The notes below the pieces were generated by a model. That model saw only the letters and a program-made list of their open reading frames with translations. It was not told the origin of the DNA and did not search any database. Below are positions 1-12,000 of a stretch of 64,000 bases of DNA, in pieces (the first letter of the stretch is position 1; each line of letters opens with the position of its first letter). The position numbers and the translations under genes are program-made. The stretch comes from Chionoecetes opilio (taxonomy: Eukaryota; Arthropoda; Malacostraca; Decapoda; Majidae). The stretch covers positions 313,501-377,500 of the forward strand of contig JACEEZ010002771.1 in NCBI GenBank assembly GCA_016584305.1, in the 5' to 3' direction.

Positions 1-399
1 ATTACCGGAGCCTTTTGGTAGAGCACAGTGTCTCACATCTTATTTTCATTATACTCATAAATAAATTGAAAATTATCCTGTAAAAATTTAAAGATCTCTT
101 GGCTGGGCTAAGCCCCCAATGTTTCAAGATCCTAAATACGCCCCTGCTCGTGGGTGAAAGAGAAGATGCTTAATTACTGCAGTATAGCGCATGAGGCAAT
201 GAGTTGAGTTCAGTAACAGTGCCCACTCTGTTGAAGGGTGGTGAATAGAGTTAGTGTTCAAGGAACTATGGCTACCACTATGCCTCCTCACCCCATTCTT
301 TTAACTAACTAATGCTTGGCTAAACTTTTAATTTATTTATATGTCTGCTTGTGTAATATTATGTTCTTGTTATTTTTTCCTTTTTTTGTAAGTTTATTG

Positions 400-530
400 A
401 TTTGGGCAAAATATTCGCATATTCGCAAACAACTATAAGTGGGAGTGCAAATGCGAATGCGAATATTGAAAAAACATGCGAATATTCGCAATTGCGAATG
501 CGAATATTCGGTCCATCACCAGTAGGTACC
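400..530. repeat. GCGAATATTCGC-rich repeat, likely end of an old DNA transposon
   Basis: The stretch has several copies of GCGAAT and its reverse complement (ATTCGC), ending in ATTCGGTCCATCACCAGTAG. Termini with this composition are common in old hAT-like transposon relics. No coding potential is seen. The rest of 1-400 holds nothing I can identify. Confidence 0.35.
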
Positions 531-564
531 TATTAAAAAAGAGTATAGCAACTTTGGGTAAATT

Positions 565-1050
565 TTTACACTAGGACCGAAATTTCCTACACAATTGGGA
601 GTATGGTTTCTGTTCACCTTAATAGATTCTAAGAAACATTCTCTATAAACTTTCATCGCAAATCACTACTTTCGGAGATATAATTAAGACGTTTTTAATA
701 GGAAGGAGTGTATATGAGATATGAAAATTAAACTAACCTAACCCCACCTTTAGACTCACTAATCTAACCTAACCTAACCTATTCCCACACTTTAATATCC
801 TAACTAAAGCCAAATCTGCATTAAAAAAGTGTCCGCGGCAAGGGAAGAACAGAGGCGATGCATATCACAAGAAGAAGAGAGTGTGGCGGACGTAAACACT
901 TGTCTCTCGCCTCCCTATAAACAACATGTCATTATCTCCAAAAGTAATGATTTGCGACGGAAGCTCTTAGAGATAATGTTTCCTAGAATCCAATAAGGTA
1001 AACAGAAGCCACACTTCCAATTGTGTAGGGAATTTCGGTCCTAGTGTAAA
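565..1050. mobile_element. Long terminal-inverted-repeat (foldback) element
   Basis: The left arm 565-680 begins TTTACACTAGGACCGAAATT. It is the reverse complement, with scattered mismatches, of the right arm 933-1050, which ends in CCTAGTGTAAA. The 250-bp interior has no ORF and includes TAACC-type repeats (about 740-780), like the arthropod telomere unit TTAGG. It looks like a MITE or foldback element. Confidence 0.7.
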
Positions 1051-1164
1051 ATAATACTGAAACAACTTGTGTACGAACTGACTGTACCCCATCACTGCTC
1101 ATGCTCACCGGGACCCACACAGGGCACGTCACCACGGCTAACACGCCACCCCTAATAGATGGAT

Positions 1165-1198
1165 GATCATATAACCATGCAACAATGGTTATATGATC
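1165..1198. repeat. Perfect 14-bp inverted repeat (hairpin)
   Basis: GATCATATAACCAT, a six-base loop GCAACA, then ATGGTTATATGATC. The flanks at 1065-1090 (TTGTGTACGAACTGACTG) and 1245-1253 (GTTTCGTAC) carry the motif of the element at 45574-45811, so this may be a diverged relative. Confidence 0.6.
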
Positions 1199-3052
1199 TG
1201 AGTGATTGATTTGCATGTAATAACAAGGTGAATTTGGTGAATTCGCAGTTTCGTACAATACTCCTAATCACCTTTTTTCTTTTTCCCTCTAGGCAACAAG
1301 CTTGGGGGACTGTTGGGAAACTGTGGTTTTTGGGTGGGGAAAGCAAATGTGTCTGATTTATTGACCCCAGAAGTCTTTTGACCATGCATGTTCTTGTAAC
1401 TGGCACTAACTGCTATGCATCTAACTTGTGCATCAGTCTCCTGGCTTCATACAATCTCTTAACTGCCGCTTGTACTAAAGGTATTTTCAAAACTAAACCT
1501 AACCGTATATTATAACCTTCTAATCAGGGGGTTCGCTCCCCTGACCCCTCCAAAGAGCACTGTAAAGAAATGGTGCTACTATTTATTACTTTTATTGCCG
1601 TTTCTTTAGTGGGTAATCTTACCATACCCAGTGGATTTGTGGCATCATATAGTGTATGGCTGTATGTTTTATTTTTTGTGCTACGAATTTTGAATTCAGG
1701 TAGGCTACGTGAGGTTTGGTTAGGTTCTATTCACCTATTTTTTTCACTTATTCACTTTTTTAGGTTAGGTTAGGTTTTATTATCTATTTTTCTTTCTTTA
1801 TGCATTTTTTTACCTACATATTTCCTGATGTTCATAGTTTGCGTGTAAGCCAGTCAATCAATATGAGAAAACAGTAGCTGTAGTGACTACTTGGAATGTA
1901 GAGAATGTTAGCTGGAAAGTGTACCTCCATTATCTAGAGAAAACAACCAATCAACACAATAATAGAGTACTTGAGCATGTTTGTTTTTAATCCAGCCGTC
2001 TTTTAACAACAGAGGTGATGTGCACGGGGAAACTGAAGGAAGAATTGGCAAGGATACGAAATCGTTGTGAGAATTAAGCATTTGTGTGTAGCGACCTCCA
2101 AGTAGTGTAATGAGAGAATGGGCCAATAGCATGCCAGGAAAAGAGCTTCTGGTGAATCTAAGTGAAACACCTGTCATGTGCTATGCAGCTACAGTATCAG
2201 GAAGCTACAGGATTATTTATTTTTGAAGACTATTAAAGTGCACTACAGTATTGTGCGAGATAAAAGCGGTAGGTATTACACAAGACTGTTTGTGTGAGCA
2301 CATGGTATACACTTTGAGAGATGTGTCCACACCATCATAGTGTCCACAAAGGCACAAGCAAAACACATGTATGAAATTATATGAGCATGGGTAACTAGTG
2401 AGGCATCTTGAGGTAGGAAATCTTGAATCTGAATATGGTTTGTGATCTGAGTGGCCTCGGCAGTAGCAGCCGTGCACCGTTTTGGTAAATTGAACATTAG
2501 TACACTCATGGAATTTTTTTATAAATTTGTATATTTTTATTTATGGATTATTATTATAATTGTATATTATTTTTGCAATACCATATGCACATTAACATCA
2601 TTTTCTCACGGAAAGGAGTCTTTGCAATAATACTCCTCAGTATGTTTCAACAGCCTAGAACAGTAGAGTACTACATTTCTTGTTGTTTCCATCACCATTG
2701 GCTCCTCTCAGATGCTCCTGAACTTTAGAAGTAGCGTGGTGTTCAGAATTTGGATTTGCAGACATATTTGTATTTCAGAAAGTGTGTAGCTTGAATGCAC
2801 GTATGTAGGGGAGTAGCTGTATTTAAACATTCTCAAGGAGGTTTACTGCTTAATATTGAAAAATACCAATATTCAATAATATAGATTTTGACACTAATAT
2901 TTTTTTTTTCTCTCTCTCTCTCTCTGTCTTTCTCTACCACAGACGTATTATTTATGTTTTCCACGGACGTAATTTACCAGAAAGTTCACCTCCAGATCAT
3001 GTCACCAACACCCGGAAACTGCTAAGTGCCCCCTTGTCCCTCCCCCCAACAG
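1199..3052. other. Upstream sequence of gene 1, no gene seen
   Basis: AT-rich sequence with a short TTAGG-type run near 1760-1775 and a (TC)n tract near 2910-2930 followed by a possible splice acceptor at 2942. No exon with a signal peptide was recognised here, although gene 1 needs one upstream. Confidence 0.4.
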
Positions 3053-6000
3053 AAGGACCTTTACCTGCCTCCAGATGGCGTGTCTCACCTGCCAGACATC
3101 CAGCAGATCAACATCAACCCAATCTTCCCCAACCGGACCGCCCTCTATCACCTCCACAACATGGTCCACTCACGGGGCTTTTTCTTCTCCTACATCTTGC
3201 AGTCACGCTTCAAGAGGCCTGCAGGTAATAAGTATAATTGACACAGATTAGATTAAAACAGATTAATTGACACAGACAAAAAAGACACAGATTAAAACAG
3301 ATAATTGAGTATATTTTTTGTGCAGTATTGGAGCTTGTTTATTTTACCATTACTTGATATGTTAAGTAATGGTGAGGGGAGGAAATGTGGAGTGGTTGAA
3401 GGGGTTAAGCACAGCAGTGAGGTGGTTTAGTCTTATAGAAAAGATGGCAGAAAGTGAGATGACATCAACAAAGTATGTGAGGGCAGTAGATGTAGTTAGT
3501 AGCAGAGGACGACCATCTGTGAAGTGGAGGAAGTAGCAGAGGACGACCATCTGTGAAGTGGAGGAAGTAGCAGAGGACGACCATCTGTGAAGTGGAGGAA
3601 GTAGCAGAGGACGACCATCTGTGAAGTGGAGGAAGTAGCAGAGGACGACCATCTGTGAAGTGGAGGAAGTAGCAGAGGACGACCATCTGTGAAGTGGAGG
3701 AAGTAGCAGAGGACGACCATCTGTGAAGTGGAGGAAGTAGCAGAGGACGACCATCTGTGAAGTGGAGGAAGTAGCAGAGGACGACCATCTGTGAAGTGGA
3801 GGAAGTAGCAGAGGACGACCATCTGTGAAGTGGAGGAAGTAGCAGAGGACGACCATCTGTGAAGTGGAGGAAGTAGCAGAGGACGACCATCTGTGAAGTG
3901 GAGGAAGTAGCAGAGGACGACCATCTGTGAAGTGGAGGAAGTAGCAGAGGACGACCATCTGTGAAGTGGAGGAAGTAGCAGAGGACGACCATCTGTGAAG
4001 TGGAGGAAGTAGCAGAGGACGACCATCTGTGAAGTGGAGGAAGTAGCAGAGGACGACCATCTGTGAAGTGGAGGAAGTAGCAGAGGACGACCATCTGTGA
4101 AGTGGAGGAAGTAGCAGAGGACGACCATCTGTGAAGTGGAGGAAGTAGCAGAGGACGACCATCTGTGAAGTGGAGGAAGTAGCAGAGGACGACCATCTGT
4201 GAAGTGGAGGAAGTAGCAGAGGACGACCATCTGTGAAGTGGAGGAAGTAGCAGAGGACGACCATCTGTGAAGTGGAGGAAGTAGCAGAGGACGACCATCT
4301 GTGAAGTGGAGGAAGTAGCAGAGGACGACCATCTGTGAAGTGGAGGAAGTAGCAGAGGACGACCATCTGTGAAGTGGAGGAAGTAGCAGAGGACGACCAT
4401 CTGTGAAGTGGAGGAAGTAGCAGAGGACGACCATCTGTGAAGTGGAGGAAGTAGCAGAGGACGACCATCTGTGAAGTGGAGGAAGTAGCAGAGGACGACC
4501 ATCTGTGAAGTGGAGGAAGTAGCAGAGGACGACCATCTGTGAAGTGGAGGAAGTAGCAGAGGACGACCATCTGTGAAGTGGAGGAAGTAGCAGAGGACGA
4601 CCATCTGTGAAGTGGAGGAAGTAGCAGAGGACGACCATCTGTGAAGTGGAGGAAGTAGCAGAGGACGACCATCTGTGAAGTGGAGGAAGTAGCAGAGGAC
4701 GACCATCTGTGAAGTGGAGGAAGTAGCAGAGGACGACCATCTGTGAAGTGGAGGAGGAGTACAGGATGTGAGGAAAGAGGCAGGAGAAGAATGAGAGAGT
4801 TAGAGTTTACAAGGATGGATTCAGGGACAGGAATAAATGGAGACTCTTCTGTCACAGCCATCCCCTTGGTGGAGTTCTTAGAAATGGGCGTCAGATAGAT
4901 AGATAACATGTTTATTTATACATCATTTATTAAGTAATGATGATAATGGTAAGGTGGTAATAATGATAAGAATATCAAGGCGGAGTGCTGAACTTCTTCC
5001 TATCGCCGCGACAGTGAATGCGTCGGACAGCGCCTCGGAGTATGACCCGGGCTTCATGTACTACTTCCTGTCCACGGTGGCGGACGTGGCGGCCAACCCC
5101 AGGCTCAACGCCAGCGCCCTCTACTTCCAACCCAACATGGCCTACTCCTCTTCATACAAGGGTTTCTTCAACAAAACCATGCCCCTCTTTGCCCCAAGAA
5201 CATTCAGGTTTGTTTCTTTGCCTATATAATTTGTGCAAATATATGAGTGGACTTCAAAAAAGCAAATGTCATTGTTCTTGAGGCCTTCAGAAAGTCAACA
5301 AATATGATACCTTGAACATCTCAGAAACATGTTCCAATGACCTTTGCTCTTGAAGGGTTCACTTTTGACTGGACTGAACCACTTCCACCTCTTGGCAGTC
5401 ATTGCTATGTTTGTATTTTGTCTCAGGAGTGTTCTGGTAAAGCCATGTTTCATTTCTTACATTTTAGGTAGCTACCACACGGTACTATCACTTTATTTGA
5501 TATTTTCGTATATGTCATGTGATTAATGGAAGAGGATCATTGTTAATAAGGCCTTTTCTCCCTAGGATGGATGATTACAATGACCCTGTGCACTTGGAGA
5601 GGCTTTCAACGCTGAACTTCTTCCAAGTGGAGGACCTTGGGGCCATCCTGCCTACAGGCCAGCGTTCCCGCAACTACACCTTGGAGGACTACCGCACCAA
5701 CGAGTGGTACTACTCATGGCTGCCTTACATTAACTTACAGCAGGACAAACTCACTACCTATCAGGTGAGTAACATGCCTCCTGTATTCACAAAGTTGTAG
5801 CTTACAGATGCTGGTTGAGTCAAGACTTGTGCATCCCACTCTTGCATATTACTTTAGATGAAAAAGTAAAAATTTTAGGATTCTTTTTCTTTTGTATTCT
5901 AATTCACATCAGCAGTGTTTCAAATGATTCCCTAACATCAATAGGGTTCATGTTGATGAATGAGAATAGGTGATGTAGAATGATGCATTGCAGTGGTTGG

Positions 6001-9000
6001 ATAGCCAGAGTTTACCAAGAAGCATTTGGAGTGCAGCAAAAGTGGGGCAAAGTGGCTCCAATTTACCGTGATCACTATCTAACCATCATTTTTTGTCTGG
6101 TCTCTAGGTGAAGATCCGCTATGCCAACAACACCAATGAGACCTTTGTGTTCCACGGCCCCAACGCTGCAGACGAGACACCAGGTCCTGTCAAACTAACT
6201 CGGCCCTACTTTGACTGTGGCCGCTCCAACAAGTGGTCTGTACCGGCCATCACGCCAGTCGGTGAGTGTACAGCTTGATTGGGTGTTATAGTTTTCATGA
6301 ACAGTAATTCTATGCCGAGATTAGTTATAGAAAACATGCAGGAAGGTCATGTTATCTGACTATTCAATCCTCAAAATTTTGCTCAGCTCTGGGAATACAT
6401 GTAGGTCATTCTTTATTGTGTATTCCTGAAAATATGATAGATGAAGGCTGAAAACCACAAAATTCTAGAATATCATGCACGCAGTGAGAATAGACAGTGG
6501 GTTATTCTGCACTGAGAAGCTTATAGGTAAGTACACACACACACATTATTCTATAGCTCTCATTACTAATTTTCCAACACGCTCCTGTCCTGCCCACCAG
6601 CTGACCTGTACCCTCGCCACACCCAGTTCCGTCACATTGAGTTCCCGACACGCGCTGCAATAGCCGTCATGGAAATGGACTTTGAGCGGATAGACATCAA
6701 TCAGTGTCCAAAGGGAGAAGGGAACTCGGGCCCTAACAGATTTGCAGATACAGCTCGATGTAAAAAGGACACCACTGAGGTATTGTGTGTGTGTGTGAGT
6801 GTGTGCGCGACAATCCATTTATTTGGGAGAATGCCAAATTGTATGAAAATATGAGTCACTTTATACTTGCATCACCCCTTACCAAAGAGTTTTCTCAGCT
6901 TATATTTTGGTTCCCCTTATAACTTTAAACATCATCAGTCATCTACTTCCTCTTTCCTCCAATAGTTCCAACTTAGGTTCTTGTATGTCAGCCTATCAGT
7001 ATATCATGTAGGGTGACCAGACCTACACTGCATACCGTGTTTTTTTATTTTTATGTTATTTTTTGGATGGTTGAGTCTTGCCCCTTGCTTTTAATAACTC
7101 GGTAGTTGAACAAAATGTGTTTTGAAATAGTATCCTAAATAAGTTGTAAATGTGTACATCATCCATCTGTCAATCTTCATTCTTACATTCATCTACATTA
7201 ATTTAGCCAACTGTTTAGTATAAAGGTGTTAACTCATTTTATTCATTTACTACTACCGTCAGTTCACCCGCCTGTTGGCACCTTCATATACTCACCTGCC
7301 ATCCTTGACAAGCTCCTCACCCACCTAGTTGTGATAATACATATATCTCCCTTTTACTGATCTATTTGGCCAAGGAGTAAATAATACATCTTATTTGGCC
7401 AAGTTTTGAACCTTCTAGTTTACCTACTTAGACAATTACTCCACCCTCCCATGTCTGAAGGCGTATGTTAAAGTAAGTTATCGTTGCAGTGCGAGCCCTT
7501 GGATGGGTATGGGTTCCGCAGGGGAGGCTACCAGTGTCGGTGCAAGCCTGGTTACCGCCTACCCAATGTGGTGCGTCGGCCTTACCTCGGGGAGCTGATA
7601 GAGCGCGCCACCCTCTACCAGTACCGGAACTCCTTCAGGTGCTACCCTATTGGATGTGAGTGTCTTTAGTGTTTCTCCATAGCTGTTGCATCTGGTTTGT
7701 TCTTTTTCAGTTTGTTAATAAATTTACCAGTTTGGTGTCACAGTGCTTTGTATAGAAACATCAATGTGTAATTCAGAAAATCTGCATTGAATGTTACTTG
7801 GGTTTTCAGTTTAGTCTTTTAAGAAATATGAAGATTAGTAGTGATGACTGGAATAGCCTGACCTTTCCCTCTCTTCTCAAACAATAAATCAACACTTCAC
7901 TAACTATGCAGGGATTCAGAAGTTGCCGTTTGACTACAACAAGATGAGTCCGTGGGAGCGTCACAAGTACCTCTCCAGGGACTACAACAATGTGACCGGA
8001 GCAGAGGCCTTGCGCTTTAACGCCATCAATGTGGACCAGGTCATCGAGTTCCTGAAGTCCGTGACCAAGGACAACTGCCACACCTTCCCCGCCGACGACC
8101 TCATCCTGCGCGGCGACGTGGCCCACGGGGTTGAGGCGCAGTTTGAGAACGAGGCCAGAATGGCACTCCGGCTGGCCAACTTCCTGAGTTCCTTCCTCCA
8201 GGTGGGTAGATGTAATTTTTTTATGGTACAAATGGGTTCCCAAACAAACAAAAATATTAATAAGAAATATTGAAAACAGTTTACAAAATAGAAAAAAAAT
8301 CCATACCAATTTTTTTTTTAACAATCTTCAATTACAATGGAATTTGAAACTTTTACACAATTTGAAAATCTGCAAATACATTCTTCTTTCAGCCCATTTA
8401 CCCTTTTACTTCATTTAGTCATTTTATTATTTTATAGCTTCTGTTTTCCACATCTTTTATAGCACTTTCTTAATACATTCATGTGTTTATGCATATTTTG
8501 TGGCTTAAAGTTTTTTTTTTTTCTATCAGTCATTATAAAATATCAAGAGATAGAATATAAATAAAATAATAGATAGATAGTCCTTTTGCAAATGCACCAA
8601 AAGCAGTTAAAAGAACATTTTCTGAAGGGGGGGGGGATATTCGCCAAGTGCAAGAGCATGGTTGCCAAATTCTACTTAGTGTTTCCTAGGGTTGAAAAAT
8701 GATTGCTTGATGGGAAAATTTGGCCACCAAATGAGAATTAGGGTGACAATTGATGGGAGTCACAGGATACTTGATTGGGGTGACAGAATGCGAATACACT
8801 AAACCTCAACACGCCAAATAGGAGCTCTTACTATACTTTGATGTGGCCATTCTCATACTCATAACCATACAGATTTTTTTTCTTTTTCAAATGGTGAAAT
8901 ATTTGCTTTACTTTTTTAAATAAGCCATCCCAAAATTCGTACACAGCCAAGCACCATTTTTAGTAGTTTACCTCATCACCCTGGTTAAGACCCTGGATAT

Positions 9001-12000
9001 ATTTGTCTCCATTTGTAGAGAAAGCAACTTCTGAAAAAAAATATATGCCTGCATAATTCTTAAGTGTATAACTGTTGTTCATTGCAGATTGTGGACCATA
9101 AAGAAATCTTCTCTGGCGTGAGGGTAGTAGACCGGCCCCTCACCGAGGACCAGATGATGGGCGAGGTGCTCTCCATTATTCTGGGCAACAGCAGGGTAAG
9201 CAAGCTACTCATCATGTTTTTTACTTTCAATTTTTCACCAAAAGGCACAATTTTCCAGGAGCGTAACTTGTGTGTTAAATGAGGTCTAGGTGTTTGCCAT
9301 TATGTAGTGTCTTCTTTACCTCATTGCTCTCTGTCTTGCCCCTCTTCATATCCCCACAGATCCTACCACTTTCTGTTCTTATAAGGGTTTGTACACCCGC
9401 CATACCTGCACATTAGCATAGGGCGGGTGGTGGTGGTGGTGGCGCAAGGGTAGCACACTCGTCGCTCATCTCGCCAGTGAGAGACCTCGGATTCAATTCC
9501 TGGGTTATCTCGGTACCCTTATGTAAAGTATTGCTATGGTACCTGTTTTTTACCTCGAACTGAAATAAGGTGGCACCCAGATCTAAGAATAGCTGCAGTG
9601 GCGTAACTATGGAGGGGTGGGGCCACGTGCCCCTCCCATGGAGGGGAATTTGATTGCCTTGTTAGCAGTGGCGTGGCTAAGTATTTATCATTGGGGGGGG
9701 GAAGGGGACACCTGGGGGGGGCACTAGGCAAGCGAAGGCATTCTGATGCCACATAGAAGGGCATATTCTAAGATCAGATCAGTGGTGGGTATTAGAGCAT
9801 TATACAGAATACAGCAGCCAGGGCCAGTGGAGGGGCACCTGGGGGGGCATGAAAATTCGGAGCCCCCCCAGGTGCCCCTCCACTGGCCCTGGCTGCTGTA
9901 TTCTGTATTATGCTCTAATACCCACCACTGATCTGATCTTAGAATATGCCCTTCTATGTGGCATCAGAATACCTTCGCTTGCCTAGTGCCCCCCCCAGGT
10001 GTCCCCCCCCCCCCCCCCAATGATAAATACTTAGCCACGCCACTGCTAACAAGGCAATCAAATTCTTTAACAACTCATAAACTACGTAGCAAAAAAAAAA
10101 ATATCCTACCCGCAATCCTTTGTGACATTGTCAACGAGTTCGAAGCACTAACGAACCCTATCAATATAAGCTTTAAAGAAATACTACAAAACTATACCAA
10201 CACTTATTAACTCACATTTACTAACATTTCAGACTTAGATAACGTCACAGGTCTAGTAACTATTGGGCAAAGATCAGCAGGTAAGGGCGTGGGAAGGAAA
10301 TAATGGGAAGGTTTAGTGTTTCGAAGCAGTGTTGAGTTCCTTGAGTAATCCGATACGAGTGACAGTCGAGAGCGAGCCGGCTAGTGGGCAGGACGCGTGT
10401 GAAGGCAGCTGGGAGGAGGAAGAGTATTTTTGGCCAAACAACGCTTTTTATTGCTTTTCTTCATATTTCTGCAGCGTAAGGTAGTAAAGAGAGGGAGTGA
10501 GAGGAATGAGTGGGCAGTGGCGGATCTATGGGGGTGGGCCACGGCCACCCCTGAAATTTTATTGGCCACCCCAGATCCGAGTCAGAGGTCAAATGAAAAT
10601 TCAAACATTTCTTTTTAGCCATGGCCATCGCACTCTAGATATGTGTCCATCCTTGGTCACCCCCGTCACCATGTCCTGGCGGCGACACTGTGAGTGGCAG
10701 AGGGAGGGAGTGAGAGCTTACGTGTGATTTTAGGTTGTTTAGTCCTCCCTGCAAAGTAATGGCTGTTGCCTCGTTATCTTTACCTTATATGTATAAGGTC
10801 AGATCAGCTATAGCCAGTAGCGTAGCTATGGGGGGCACGTGCCCCCCCCATGAGAATCCGGTGCCCTCCCCCACTGGCCATGGCTCCCGTAATCTGTTTG
10901 GACCTGTGACTGACGCCCTAATACCCTTCTACGTAAGTGGCATCAGAATGCCCCTGATCTCCACTTGCATTAGTGCCCCCCCCCCCATTGATAGATATCT
11001 AATTACGGCAGTGAACAGCTGGTACTTGCATCCCGGGAAAAAAGATTAAGGGCCAAAACCTTTCCTTTCCGCTATAAAACTGATCCAGGGTATCCAAATT
11101 CTCTTTCTTTTTTCATTACATGTCTATTCATTTTGATTTCTACTATGTAGTGCTCGTATTCTGTCCTCACTGTATGTTTTATGTTTAGTGACATTACGAT
11201 TTCCCTCTTGAAAATAATCACTTTTTTTTTCACACCACTTTAAACTCCTGCTTCTGACAAACTGTATGAAACTTCTATAACCAGTTTTTGCAAATTACGT
11301 ACTTTAAAATTTGGAGAGAGACTGACTGATGTTGAAAAGGGGCTGGGGAAATGCACAAGCATCTCTACTTGTGATTTGCAACCCACTGGATTAACTTTTT
11401 ATTTTTATTATAAGAGTATTATGTACCCACTTGGGTTGTGTGTAAAGGAGCTGAGAATAATGAAAGGCCTGGTTGAATGTGAGGATTCTATTTCATAAAC
11501 TTGCCACCTTAATCTCAATATTCTTCTCACTTCTTGCTCTCCGTCACAGATCTGGGCCTCATCAATGTATTGGGACCGTGGGAAGTTTACCAACCGCACG
11601 CTCTTTGCTCCCCTCGCCTACAAGACCATCCTTAATACTCGCAAGTTCTTCATGGAGGACCTGGCTCGCCTCAACTCCACCCGGGACGCCTATGTGAACA
11701 AGCCATGGTTTAGGTGTGTTCCTTTATTTCACTTTCTGTCAATAGTATCTGTCGTGGTAATTGTCTTTTCATACTTAGACTTCTTTCACTTTCACTGTCA
11801 TGCCCTTGTATACACTATATTGTTGACATCCTCAGCTTTGAATAAGTTAGACTTTTGAGGTATAAAGGTTACTTGTTTTGCACTTGCTTTGTTCTAAAGA
11901 CCGTGTAAAATTTGTGAATTCTGAAACAGTCCACATTGATAGCTGTGTAAGTATTTGTTTGTTTTGGCACTTGGGGTGAAGATGACTATTTTTGCTTTGC

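Noticed and set aside
1750..1780. Telomere (TTAGG)n
   Set aside because: Only two or three units; too short for a telomere, possibly a chance run or an interstitial remnant.
2943..3052. 5' extension of the first seen exon of gene 1
   Set aside because: A TAA at 3023-3025 interrupts the coding frame, so the exon must begin at the acceptor ending at 3052.
3362..4909. 515-codon minus-strand ORF with 34-residue repeats
   Set aside because: It is the frame-free translation of the 34-bp minisatellite; the unit has no stop on that strand, so all frames stay open.
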